NCBI GenBank assembly: GCA_046328475.1
Contig: JAXLWN010000005.1
Location: forward strand, 1 to 64,000
DNA from: CADCWN01 sp046328475
GTDB lineage: Bacteria; Chloroflexota; Chloroflexia; Thermomicrobiales; CADCWN01
Direction of reading: 5' to 3'
Length of the DNA: 64,000 nt
Part shown: positions 53,052-61,845 of the stretch, one piece after another
Layout: every line of letters starts with the position of its first letter
Position numbering within the stretch: position 1 is the first letter of the stretch
The notes under the pieces: model-generated
Databases searched by the model: none
Told to the model about the DNA's origin: nothing
What the model saw: only the letters and a program-made list of their open reading frames with translations
Made by a program: the position numbers and the translations under genes

Positions 53052-54854
53052 TCAGTCGAGGCCAACAGGTCGCTCAGGGGTGGGCGCGGGGAAGGTCAGG
53101 CTGGCGAGGGAGGCGAGGATGAGGGTGCCGACGCAGCAGAAGAGGGCGATGGCGTGGGCGTGGGCGTAGCTCAAGGCGTTGGCACGCTGCAAGGTGTCAC
53201 CGATCGCGGGGGCGATCGCCGGATCGGCCGTGCGGAGGGTCGCGACCTGGCAACTGGCGGGCGGTTCGGCGGGGTCGCGGCTGCTGGCGCGGTCGGCGAC
53301 GCAGCGCTGGAAGTCGGCGACGGTGGCCGAGACGGCGGAGTCTGGCAACGCGCTGGCGAGGCGGGCGCGCAGTCCGGGCGCGAGGTCGGCAGCGATCCCG
53401 GGGGCCTGGCCGGCGAGGGCACCGAAGAAGACCACCCCGATCAGCGCCACGCCGAGCGCCCCGGCGATCTGCTGGGCGGTGGTGAAGACGCCGGCGGCGG
53501 CACCCGCATCCCGGCCGGTGACCCCGGCGAGGCTGAGCCCGATCAGCGGCGGGCTGGTCCATCCGGCCCCCGCGCCCTCGATCAGCATCAGCGGGGCCAG
53601 GGCGAGGCCGTGCAGCGACGCGCCGTCGCGGATCACCAGCAGGCCGATCGCCGTCCAGGCACCCGCTTTCATCAGGATCGCGATCAGGACGAGGCGGCGG
53701 CCCAGCACCCGTGCCAGCCGCGCGGAGAAGGTCGCGGCGAGGAAGAAGCCGACCGGCGCGGGCGCGAAGGTCAGCCCGGCGGCGAGTGGGGAGAATTGCA
53801 GGCCGATCTGGAGGTAGAGGGCCAGGGTGAAGAACATCGCCGGGTTGGCCATGCCGAACGGGAAGGCGACCCCCAGGCCCGCCGCGAAGGTGCGCTGGCG
53901 GAAGAGATCGAGCGCGACGAGCGGCGATTCGTCGCGGATCGTCTTCCGGCGCTCGAACCAGACGAACGCGGCGAGGACGGGGAAGGCGGCGATCAGGCAG
54001 GCCCAGGACCAGGCGGGCCAGCCCGCGTCGCGCCCGGCGACGAGCGGGAAGCTGAAGAGGAAGAGCCCGCCGGTGATGATCGCCACGCCGCCGAGGTCGA
54101 GCTGGCGCGCGGTGGGGGAGCGGGTCTCTCGCACGAGCGGCACGGCGGCGAGCAGGGCGGCGACGCCGATCGGGATGTTGACGAGGAAGACGACGCGCCA
54201 GCCGAGGCCGAAGAGGTTGGCGCGGATCAGCAGGCCGCCGAGCGCCTGGCCGGCGAGCGAGGCGAGGCCGACCGCCGCGCCGTAGACGCTGAGCGCACCG
54301 CCGCGCTCGGCCGCCGGGAAGGTGACCTGGATGATCGAGAGGACCTGCGGGGCCATCAGGGCCGCGCCGAGCCCCTGGAAGAGTCGCGCGGCGACGAGCA
54401 AGCCCGGTCCCGGCGCGAGGCCGCAGAGGGCGGAGGCGAGCGTGAACCCCGCCATGCCGACCATGAAGAGGCGCTTGCGCCCGAAGATGTCGCCGAGTCG
54501 CCCGCCCGTGACGAGCGTCACCGCGTAGGTGAGCGCGTACCCGGCGACCACGAACTGGATCTGCGCGAAGCTCGCGTGCAGGTCGCGCTGCATCGCCGGG
54601 GTGGCGACATTCACGACGAACTGGTCGAAGGTCGCCATGAACGACGCGGAGACGACCACCATCAGGGCCAGCCAGCGCCGGGCGTCGCCCGGCGGGGTGG
54701 TGGGGGCTGGCGCTGCTATCGCTTGTGCCAAGGGCGAATCCCGTCCCGACGCGCGGCACCCTGCCGCACCCTGCCGCGCCGCGCCGCCAGGGAGCGCCCG
54801 GCGGCACGGCGGCGACAGTATAGGCGGGGGCGCGGGGCGCGACAAGGATTGCAT
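53052..54854 (-). CDS. MFS drug exporter, DHA2 (EmrB/QacA) family
   Basis: A transporter with about 14 membrane helices. The start is uncertain: ATG 54854 lacks a ribosome site and a TTG at 54731 is an alternative; the first 40 residues are Pro/Arg-rich and may not be translated. Family features: helix 1 FMATFDQFVVNVATPAMQRDL, the motif A loop GGRLGDIFGRKRLF, and motif C-like GAAVGLASLAGQALGGLLI followed by GWRVVFLVNIPIG. A loop of about 80 residues before the last helix carries CVADRASSRDPAEPPAS, an extracellular insertion. It probably exports drugs or metabolites using the proton gradient. Confidence 0.88.
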   Translation of the reverse strand: MQSLSRPAPPPILSPPCRRALPGGAARQGAAGCRASGRDSPLAQAIAAPAPTTPPGDARRWLALMVVVSASFMATFDQFVVNVATPAMQRDLHASFAQIQFVVAGYALTYAVTLVTGGRLGDIFGRKRLFMVGMAGFTLASALCGLAPGPGLLVAARLFQGLGAALMAPQVLSIIQVTFPAAERGGALSVYGAAVGLASLAGQALGGLLIRANLFGLGWRVVFLVNIPIGVAALLAAVPLVRETRSPTARQLDLGGVAIITGGLFLFSFPLVAGRDAGWPAWSWACLIAAFPVLAAFVWFERRKTIRDESPLVALDLFRQRTFAAGLGVAFPFGMANPAMFFTLALYLQIGLQFSPLAAGLTFAPAPVGFFLAATFSARLARVLGRRLVLIAILMKAGAWTAIGLLVIRDGASLHGLALAPLMLIEGAGAGWTSPPLIGLSLAGVTGRDAGAAAGVFTTAQQIAGALGVALIGVVFFGALAGQAPGIAADLAPGLRARLASALPDSAVSATVADFQRCVADRASSRDPAEPPASCQVATLRTADPAIAPAIGDTLQRANALSYAHAHAIALFCCVGTLILASLASLTFPAPTPERPVGLD

Positions 54855-54970
54855 CGCGCCAAGTCGTGGTGTTCCGGTCAGCGCGCGAAGCGCCAGCGGG
54901 TGGCACCACCGTCACCGCCCTGACCGATCGCGGCGTGAATGACGAAGCGGTAGCGCGTCCACAGCCCGAA

Positions 54971-55708
54971 CTACGCCGACCCATTTTCGGTGCTGCTCGA
55001 CTGGTCCGACTCGGCGTGGCCGAGGATGTCGTGGCGGACCGTGGAGAGGTGTTCCTGCATGAGCGCCACCGACCGCGCGGTATCCTGCTCGCTCACCGCC
55101 TGGAAAATCGCGGCGTGCGCCTGGTAGGCGCGCTGCCAGTCGGCCGCGCGGCTGCCGCCATCGGTGGATCGCTCGCGCACGGCCAGCAGGAAGGGGGTGA
55201 TGGCGGAGTAGAGGCGGTCGAGCAGGGGATTGTGCGCCGCCCGCACCAGTTGGTTGTGGAATTCGAGATCTTCGCCGAGTGCGTTCTCGCCATGCTCGAT
55301 GCGGCGGCGCATCGCCGCCAGCACCGCCGCCATCTCGGCGAGTTCCTCGGGGGAGCGCTCCCTGGCGGCGATCTTCGCCGCCCCCAGTTCGAGGACCTCG
55401 CGGATCTGGAGGAGGTGGAGGAAGGAGTCGTCGATCTGCCGGACGCTATCGACATAGGCGTCGATCAGCGGCGTGAGGTCGATCTCCTTGACGAAGAGTC
55501 CCTTGCCGTGCCTGGCCTCGATCAGCCCCATGTTCTGGAGCACGCGCAGCGCCTCGCGCACCGAGGCGCGGCTGATCCCGAGTTGCTGCTGGATCTGCCG
55601 CTCCGAGGGGAGCATGTCGCCCGGCCGCAAGCGGTGCTCGGCGATGTAGCCGCGGATCGCACGCGCGGCATCCTCGTAGAGGCGCGGCCGACTGGCGAGT
55701 GTATCCAC
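54971..55708 (-). CDS. GntR-family transcriptional regulator, FadR subfamily
   Basis: A 245-residue regulator. I chose GTG 55708 because GGGAGG lies four bases before it; the frame is open to 55765, but that stretch contains an operator. The N-terminal winged helix reads LRPGDMLPSERQIQQQLGISR and VREALRVLQNMGLIEARHGKG (about residues 30-70). The C-terminal FCD ligand domain has IREVLELGAAKIAA, DLEFHNQLVRAAHN and HAAIFQAVSEQD, with the metal-binding Asp/His pattern. It is divergent from the Gfo/Idh-ABC operon, with two palindromes ACTGGT-N3-ACCAGT in the gap, so it likely represses itself and that operon until a sugar-acid ligand binds. Confidence 0.92.
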   Translation of the reverse strand: MDTLASRPRLYEDAARAIRGYIAEHRLRPGDMLPSERQIQQQLGISRASVREALRVLQNMGLIEARHGKGLFVKEIDLTPLIDAYVDSVRQIDDSFLHLLQIREVLELGAAKIAARERSPEELAEMAAVLAAMRRRIEHGENALGEDLEFHNQLVRAAHNPLLDRLYSAITPFLLAVRERSTDGGSRAADWQRAYQAHAAIFQAVSEQDTARSVALMQEHLSTVRHDILGHAESDQSSSTENGSA

Positions 55709-55733
55709 GGTACCTCCCGTTCGAGAGCGCACA

Positions 55734-55748
55734 ACTGGTCCGACCAGT
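55734..55748. promoter_or_regulatory. Operator palindrome 1: ACTGGTCCGACCAGT
   Basis: A perfect ACTGGT/ACCAGT inverted repeat with three central bases, 25 bases upstream of the regulator's start codon. It fits the TGGTnnnACCA type of FadR-like regulators. Confidence 0.75.
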
Positions 55749-55814
55749 GATCCAGCAGGAATCAACGAGGAGTGTACGCCCGATCACGCGGAAACGTCAA
55801 TACATACGCCCGTC

Positions 55815-55843
55815 TTGACACCACCAAACACCGGGAATATACT
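55815..55843 (+). promoter_or_regulatory. Sigma-70 promoter of the Gfo/Idh-ABC operon
   Basis: TTGACA (55815-55820), a 17-base spacer and TATACT (55838-55843): close to consensus. The predicted start near 55850 lies just upstream of operator 2. Confidence 0.85.
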
Positions 55844-55868
55844 GCGCGCAACGTCAGTGACTTAGCAT

Positions 55869-55883
55869 ACTGGTATGACCAGT
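55869..55883. promoter_or_regulatory. Operator palindrome 2: ACTGGTATGACCAGT
   Basis: Identical arms to operator 1 with a different centre (ATG). About 20 bases downstream of the predicted transcription start, suited to blocking elongation or initiation. Confidence 0.78.
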
Positions 55884-55977
55884 TAGAATCAGTCCGAGTG
55901 GTTGGATGACCCGGTGGGACGGCGTTGGCCGTGCCCTTGTCCGGTTGTCCGGGTGCGCGTGAGGAGGTGGCACGACG

Positions 55978-57024
55978 TTGGAAGCGACCTATCGCGTCGG
56001 CATTGTTGGCTGCTCGGGGATCGCCATCGCCCGGCCGGAGCGATCCCCCTCGGCGCTCCGTTCTCCCCTGCCCCATTCTCATGCGGCGGCCTACCACGCC
56101 GTCCCGGCGACGCGGGTGGTCGCTGTCTGCGACATCATGCCCGAGGCGACCGCGCGCTATTGCGCCACCTGGGGCGAGGCGGCGACCTACACCGATTACC
56201 GGGCGATGATCGAGCGCGAGCGCCTCGATCTGATCAGCATCGTCACCCCCGACCACCTGCACGCCGATATCCTCGCGACGGCGTGCGACGCCGGGATTCG
56301 CGGGATCTTCTGCGAGAAACCGATCGCGACCACGCTCGCCGACGCCGACCGGATGATCGCGGCGGCGGAGCAATCGGGCGCGAAGGTGGTGGTCAACCAC
56401 ACCCGCCGCTTCGATCCCTTCTACCGGCAGGCGAAGTGGCTGCTCGACGGCGGGGCGATCGGCCAGCTCCGGCGGATCGTCGGGACGATGGGCGGCGAGC
56501 GGGCGATGCTCTTCCGCAACGGCACCCACCTGATCGACACCATCGCCTACTTCGCCGCGTCCGATCCCTCCTGGCTCGTCGCCGAGCTCGACGCTGCCGA
56601 TGCCGGGTATGGCCCGGCCTATCGGGGCGATGGCGGGCGGAACCCGGCCACCGATCCGGGGGCCAGCGCGCTGCTCGTTTTCCAGAACGGGGTGCGCGCC
56701 TTCTACAACGGCTCGAAGGGGACCGTGACGAACTTCGAGGTCGATCTACACGGCGAGACGGGGCGGATCCGCATCGGGAATCAGCTGGCCGAACTGGCGA
56801 CGGTGGCGGCCGGGGGTGGGCTTGCGACGCAGCCCCTGCCGCTGACGACCGACCTGCGCTCGGGCATGGTCGTCGCGGTGGAGGAGTTGATCGCCCTGGT
56901 CGAAGGGGGAGGCGACGGCGCGGCGGCGCTCCGCGAGGCGCGCGTGACGCTCCAGATCCTGCTCGGCATCCTCGCCTCCGCCGCTGCCGGGGGCACCAAA
57001 GTGGCATTCTCCGCGCACAATTGA
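55978..57024 (+). CDS. Gfo/Idh/MocA family oxidoreductase
   Basis: A 348-residue NAD(P)-dependent dehydrogenase. The start is TTG 55978 with GAGGAGGT nine bases before. YRVGIVGCSGIAIA (residues 5-18) binds NAD; VTPDHLHADILATA and the catalytic CEKPIATTL follow. The substrate-binding domain carries VVVNHTRRFDPFYRQAKWLL and NGTHLIDTIAYFAA (His-Asp pair). A 10-residue insertion, ARPERSPSAL, sits after the Rossmann glycine motif, which is unusual. It is the first gene of the regulated operon and probably oxidises a sugar or sugar-derived substrate. Confidence 0.92.
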   Translation: MEATYRVGIVGCSGIAIARPERSPSALRSPLPHSHAAAYHAVPATRVVAVCDIMPEATARYCATWGEAATYTDYRAMIERERLDLISIVTPDHLHADILATACDAGIRGIFCEKPIATTLADADRMIAAAEQSGAKVVVNHTRRFDPFYRQAKWLLDGGAIGQLRRIVGTMGGERAMLFRNGTHLIDTIAYFAASDPSWLVAELDAADAGYGPAYRGDGGRNPATDPGASALLVFQNGVRAFYNGSKGTVTNFEVDLHGETGRIRIGNQLAELATVAAGGGLATQPLPLTTDLRSGMVVAVEELIALVEGGGDGAAALREARVTLQILLGILASAAAGGTKVAFSAHN

Positions 57025-57072
57025 GCCTTGTCGTTGCGGAAGCTGGCGTATTCGCGATTAGAGGAGGGAGCC

Positions 57073-58961
57073 ATGGCGCAGCATGCCCCGTTCGATGACC
57101 TGGTGTCAGACCTGCAAGGCGGGCGACTCGACCGCCGCGAGTTTGTGCTGCGCGCCGCCGCGCTCGGCGCGACCGTGCCGGTGATCGCCGCCATCCTCGC
57201 CGCCTGCGGCGGGACGGCGACGCCCACCACCGCGCCTGTGGCGTCGGCCGCCCCCGCGAGCGCCGCCGCCAGCACCGCCCGGCGAGCGCAAGTGCGGCGA
57301 GCGCGGCCCCGGCGGCCAGCGCGGCGGCCTCGGCAGCCGCGGCGACCTCGGCGCGACCGAGCGCCGCCGCGAGCGCGGCGACCGGGGCCAGCGCGGCACC
57401 TGCGGCCAGCGCTTCGGCGGCGCCGAGCGGCACGGCGGGCGGCACGCTGAAACTGGCGCTGCCGCAGAATGTCGACCTCAACCCGATCGGCGTGCGCACC
57501 GTCGGTGCCTTCTACCTTCAGAGTTCGATCTACGATGGCCTGTTGACCAGCTCGGCCAACTGGGACGCCGTGGAGCCCGCGCTGGCCGAGAAGTGGACTG
57601 TCTCATCGGACGGCCTCACCTACACCTTCAACCTCCGCAAGGGGGTGAACTGGCACGACGGCCAGGCCTTCACCGCCAAGGATGTCGAGTTCACCTACAA
57701 GCTCTTCCTGAACAAGGCGGTCGGCTCCTACTTCTCGAAGAACCTGCTGACGATCAAGGGGGCGCAGGACTTCTACGACGGCAAGTCGCAGACGGTCGAG
57801 GGGTTGAAGGTCGTCGATGACAACACCTTTTCGATCACGCTGACCAAGCCGAGTGCTGCCTTCGCCTTCTCGACGCTGACGCAGCACAGCATCGTGCCGA
57901 TGCACGTCTGGAAGGATGTCTCGGCCGACGACCTGACCAAGCCGGCGACCTGGGAGAAGAACCAGGTCGGCACGGGGCCGTTCAAGTTCTCCAGCTACCA
58001 GGCCGACAAGTTCCTGGAACTGGTGCGCCACGACACTGCCTGGCGCGGCAAGCCGCTGCTCGACAAGATCCTCTTCGTGCGCGTCGGCACGACGCCCGAG
58101 GCGATCGCCGCCGCGCTGGAGAAGGGTGACATCGACTACGCCCAGATCCCCTCGACCGAGATCGACCGGATGAGCAAGATCTCGACCCTGGTGGTGAAGC
58201 CGAAGGCGGTCTACAACATCCGCGCCTTCGGCGTGAACGTGGACAAGCCCGCGTTCAAGGACAAGCGGGTGCGCCAGGCGCTCGCCTACGGCATCGATCG
58301 CGCCGGTCTCGCCGAGTCGGTGCTGGCCGGGGTCAGCACGGTGGCGAACTCCTTCTCCCCCTCGGCCAAGTGGAACAACCCCAACCTGCCGAAGTACGAG
58401 TACAGCATGGACAAGGCCAAGGCCCTGCTGAAGGATGCCGGCTGGGACGCGAATCTGGAATTCGATCTGGCGCTCTACTACAACGACCAGGGGCACAAGG
58501 ACTACATCGCGGCGGCGCAGCAGCAGCTGGCGAAGATCGGCATGAAGGCCAAGGTCGTGCAGCTCGATGGCTCGGCGGTGCAGTCCTACTACTACACCGA
58601 CCGCAAGTTCGACGTGATGCTCGGCGGCTACGGCATCTCGCCCGACATGGACGAGTACAGCGGCATCTTCACCAGCACCGCCAAGTGGCCCGCCGGGCAG
58701 AACGCGATGCTCTACGCCAACCCGCGTGTGGACGAGCTCTTCCAGCAGGGGAGTGCGACGACCGACGACACGCAGCGCAAGAAGATCTACGATGAGGTGC
58801 AGGCGATCCTGATGGAGGAACTGCCCTGGATCCCCTGCTACTTCCTGAAGATCGCGGGCGGCTTCAACAAGCGGGTGCAGAACGGCGACGCGATCAACAA
58901 CGTCTGGAACCGGCCGTACAACTGGTCGATCGAGAAGGTATCGGTCAGCGACGGCAAGTAG
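57073..58961 (+). CDS. ABC transporter solute-binding lipoprotein, family 5 (peptide/sugar type), one frameshift
   Basis: From ATG 57073 (GAGGAGGGAG upstream) the N-terminus has a Tat-like DRREFVLRAAA motif and a lipobox AAILAACGG, so the protein is exported and lipid-anchored. A low-complexity Ala/Ser/Pro linker follows; one base is missing in it (about 57280-57400), and the mature domain continues from GGTLKLALPQNVDLNPIG, with YTFNLRKGVNWHDGQAFTAKDV, AKALLKDAGWDANLEFDL and the C-terminal LPWIPCYFLKIAG. Total about 629 residues. Members bind oligopeptides, but in Thermomicrobia-like genomes many serve sugars. It feeds the two permeases directly downstream. Confidence 0.88.
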
Positions 58962-58994
58962 GCCCGCCCAGGCCGTACCGAGAGGAGGAGCGGG

Positions 58995-59957
58995 ATGGCG
59001 CGATACATCCTTCGCCGGCTGCTCATCGCGATCCCGCTCCTCATCGGGGTGTCGCTGATCACCTTCATCTTCATCAACCTGGTGCCCGGCGACTACATCG
59101 ACACCCTGATCAACCCCGAGATTTCGAACGCCCGGCGCGAGGACCTGGAGCCGCTGCGCAAGCAGTTGGGGCTCGACAAGCCCGCGCCGGTGCGCTACGT
59201 CGTCTGGCTCTCGGAGGTCGCGCGCGGCAACCTCGGCTACTCGCTCAGCAGCCGCAAGCCGGTCGGCGCGGAGATTGGCCGACGCCTCGGCCCGACGCTC
59301 AAGCTGACCGCGACCTCGCTCGCCTTCGCGATCTTCGTGGGGATGGTGCTGGGGGTGATCAGCGCGCTGCGCCCCTACTCCTTCCTCGACTATTTCCTGA
59401 CGGTCGCCGGATTCTTCTGGATCTCGGTCCCGAGTTTCTTCGCGGCGATCGTCGCGCTCTACCTCTTCGCGATCAAACTGCCGATCTTCCCGGTGGCGGG
59501 GACCGGTCCGGCCGGCGTGCGGGACGTGCCGGTCCACACGCAGCTCTACTACCTGCTGCTCCCGGCCGGGATCCTGGGGCTGGAGCGGGTGGCGGCTTTC
59601 ATGCGCTACACGCGCTCCAGCATGCTCGAGGTGCTGCGCCAGGACTACGTCACCGTGGCACGCGCGAAGGGGCTGCCCTCCTGGCGGATCATCCTGCGCC
59701 ATGCCCTGCGCAACGCGCTGCTGCCGCTGATCACGGTCATCGGCCTGAGCCTGCCAAGCCTGCTCGGCGGCGCGGTGATCATCGAGGCGATCTTCGGCTT
59801 CCCTGGGCTCGGCACGCTGAGCCTGACCGCCGTCACGCAGCGCGACTATCCGATCATCATGGGCGTGAATTTCATCGCGGCGGTGCTGGTGCTGCTGAGC
59901 AACCTCCTCGCCGACCTCGCCTATGCCGCCGCCGATCCCCGCATTCGCTACCAGTAG
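58995..59957 (+). CDS. ABC transporter permease, DppB type
   Basis: A 320-residue permease with six membrane helices. ATG 58995 follows GAGAGGAGGAG. The N-terminal helix and PGDYIDTLINPE loop, the GNLGYSLSSRKPV segment, and the EAA loop (RQDYVTVARAKGLPSWRIILRHALRNALLP; here split as DYVTVARAKGL and RHALRNALLP) are typical. The C-terminus has GGAVIIEAIFGFPGLG. It forms half of the channel with the next gene's product. No ATPase gene is in the window, so energising subunits must lie downstream or elsewhere. Confidence 0.95.
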   Translation: MARYILRRLLIAIPLLIGVSLITFIFINLVPGDYIDTLINPEISNARREDLEPLRKQLGLDKPAPVRYVVWLSEVARGNLGYSLSSRKPVGAEIGRRLGPTLKLTATSLAFAIFVGMVLGVISALRPYSFLDYFLTVAGFFWISVPSFFAAIVALYLFAIKLPIFPVAGTGPAGVRDVPVHTQLYYLLLPAGILGLERVAAFMRYTRSSMLEVLRQDYVTVARAKGLPSWRIILRHALRNALLPLITVIGLSLPSLLGGAVIIEAIFGFPGLGTLSLTAVTQRDYPIIMGVNFIAAVLVLLSNLLADLAYAAADPRIRYQ

Positions 59958-59965
59958 GAGGGCCG

Positions 59966-60898
59966 ATGGCCAAGCAACCCGGCGCGTCGCCCGCAACGAT
60001 CGCCCAGGCCACGACCGCGCGCGGCGGGGTGGCCCTGATGGGGCGCGAGCGCTGGTGGAACTCGCGCGCACTCCGGCGCTTTCGGCGGCACCGGCTGGCG
60101 CTGATCGGCTCGGCGATCATGCTGTTGCTGATCCTGATGGCGCTGCTGGCCCCCCTCATCGCCGGGCAGGATCCCTATGCCGAGAACCTGCGCCTGATCC
60201 GCAAGCCGCCGCAGGCGGGGCACCCGCTCGGGACGGATGGCGTCGGGCGCGACATCTGGGCGCGGCTGGTCTACGCCGCGCGCGTCTCGCTCGCGGTCGG
60301 CCTGGTCGCGGTCGGACTCTCGGCCAGTATCGGCGTCGTGCTCGGCAGCATCGCCGGGTTCTACGGCGGCAAGGTCGACAGCGTGATCATGCGGTTCACC
60401 GATGTGATCCTCTGCTTCCCGACGCTGCTGGTGATCCTCTCGGTGGTGACGGTCGTGGGGCCGTCGATCTTCAACGTGATGGTGGTGATCGGGGGGTTCG
60501 GCTGGCCGGGGATCTGCCGCCTGGTGCGGGGGCAATTCCTCTCGCTGCGCGAGCAGGATTTCATCCTCGCCGCGCGCTCGGTCGGCGTGCCGAGCAGGCA
60601 GCTGATCACGCGGCACCTGCTGCCGAACGTCGTCGCGCCGGTCTCGGTCGCGGTAACGCTGGCGCTGGCGAGCGCGATCCTCACCGAGGCGAGCCTCAGC
60701 TTCCTCGGGCTGGGGGTGCAGGTGCCGGTCCCCAGCTGGGGCAACATGCTCTTCGGCGCGACCTCGGTCTCGCTGATCGAGAAGGCCTGGTGGCTCTGGC
60801 TGCCGCCCGGCCTGCTGATCGCGCTGGCCGTGCTCGGCATCAATTTCGTCGGCGACGGGCTGCGCGACGCGCTCGACCCGCGCATGCGGTTGGAGTGA
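59966..60898 (+). CDS. ABC transporter permease, DppC type
   Basis: A 310-residue permease starting 8 bases after the DppB-type stop. It has the N-terminal cytosolic segment and first helix RLALIGSAIMLLLILMALLAP, the HPLGTDGVGRDIWARLVYAAR periplasmic block (split: HPLGTDGVGRD), the EAA-loop QDFILAARSVGVPSRQLITRHLLPN (QDFILAARSVG) and TEASLSFLGLGVQ. The family normally pairs with DppB and two ATPases (DppD/F). Intact. Confidence 0.95.
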   Translation: MAKQPGASPATIAQATTARGGVALMGRERWWNSRALRRFRRHRLALIGSAIMLLLILMALLAPLIAGQDPYAENLRLIRKPPQAGHPLGTDGVGRDIWARLVYAARVSLAVGLVAVGLSASIGVVLGSIAGFYGGKVDSVIMRFTDVILCFPTLLVILSVVTVVGPSIFNVMVVIGGFGWPGICRLVRGQFLSLREQDFILAARSVGVPSRQLITRHLLPNVVAPVSVAVTLALASAILTEASLSFLGLGVQVPVPSWGNMLFGATSVSLIEKAWWLWLPPGLLIALAVLGINFVGDGLRDALDPRMRLE

Positions 60899-60983
60899 GC
60901 TTCGTCCGGGAACCGTACCTCGTGAGTGCATGGCAGACCCGGGGAGAAACGACGGTGTTTCAATTTCCAGGGAGGGACGAGCG

Positions 60984-61796
60984 ATGCGGATGATCGACTT
61001 CGGCAATTCCTACATGACCTGGATCGTGGCGCACAACCCGCACGACAAGCGCGTGCCGGGGCACATGCCGTGGGACAACAGCGCGCGGATCCTGATCGAT
61101 GCCTGTTGCACGATCACCGACACCAGGTCGGGCGTGTCGGACGACTTCTACCTGATCGCGCCCTGCCGCACCGAGTGGATGTACCGCGACGAGAACCTTT
61201 TCCAGGTCCCGAGCGGGGAGTATCGCGAGATCTTCTCGCCCACCCGCCGCCTCAGTCTCGGCAACCGCATGACGATCGAGACCCCCGCGCCGCGCTCGAT
61301 GCCCGCGCTGGTGGAGCAGCCGATCGAGGGTGTGCCGGTGGTGACGGCGGGGCTGCTGTCGCTGAAGTTCGCGGTCCGCACCTTCGCCGAAGTGACCGAG
61401 TTGACCGACGACGCGTCGGTCGTCGCGGCGACGCAAGCGAACCTGCCGCTCGCGGCGCGCACCGAGATCTGGGACGAGGCGCGGGGGCTGAAGGCGACGC
61501 TGGAGTACCCGATCAAGACGATGAACATCCAGGTCGAGCGGCAGCGCTTCCAGGTCGATACCGGGCCGCTGATCGTGCCCGACCTCGCGGGGCAGGAGGA
61601 GCACTGGCTGGACCTCTTCTCGCTGGCCCACATCATCTACAACACCTTCGACCGGGCGGAATTCATCTGCCGCCAGCCCACCCCGATCGTGCGCGACGGC
61701 CAGGAAGTCGCCCGCGTCAACCACTACTCCGACGTGCGTGTCTACCCGGCGCGCACCACGCTGCTCTGCGCCGGGACACTCCCGCCGCGCGCGTAG
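60984..61796 (+). CDS. Protein of unknown function in the sugar-uptake operon
   Basis: A 270-residue protein; ATG 60984 follows GGGAGGGACG. I recognise no family. It has no signal peptide, no membrane helix, and a mixed beta-rich composition. Conserved-looking features are MPWDNSARILIDACCTITD with two adjacent cysteines, FYLIAPCRTEWMYRD, and a C-terminal RVNHYSDVRVYPA. It lies between the permeases and a Gfo/Idh dehydrogenase, with short gaps, so it is likely coexpressed and could handle the transported compound (isomerase, lactonase or epimerase-like), but nothing in the sequence proves that. Confidence 0.75.
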   Translation: MRMIDFGNSYMTWIVAHNPHDKRVPGHMPWDNSARILIDACCTITDTRSGVSDDFYLIAPCRTEWMYRDENLFQVPSGEYREIFSPTRRLSLGNRMTIETPAPRSMPALVEQPIEGVPVVTAGLLSLKFAVRTFAEVTELTDDASVVAATQANLPLAARTEIWDEARGLKATLEYPIKTMNIQVERQRFQVDTGPLIVPDLAGQEEHWLDLFSLAHIIYNTFDRAEFICRQPTPIVRDGQEVARVNHYSDVRVYPARTTLLCAGTLPPRA

Positions 61797-61845
61797 TCGG
61801 CGCGCGGTTCCGGCGGACGTTTCGTAGGGCAACGGCGAGGAGACG

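Noticed and set aside
53154..54923. A 589-codon plus-strand frame
   Set aside because: It is antisense to the MFS transporter, very rich in Gly, Glu and Arg, and has no family features.
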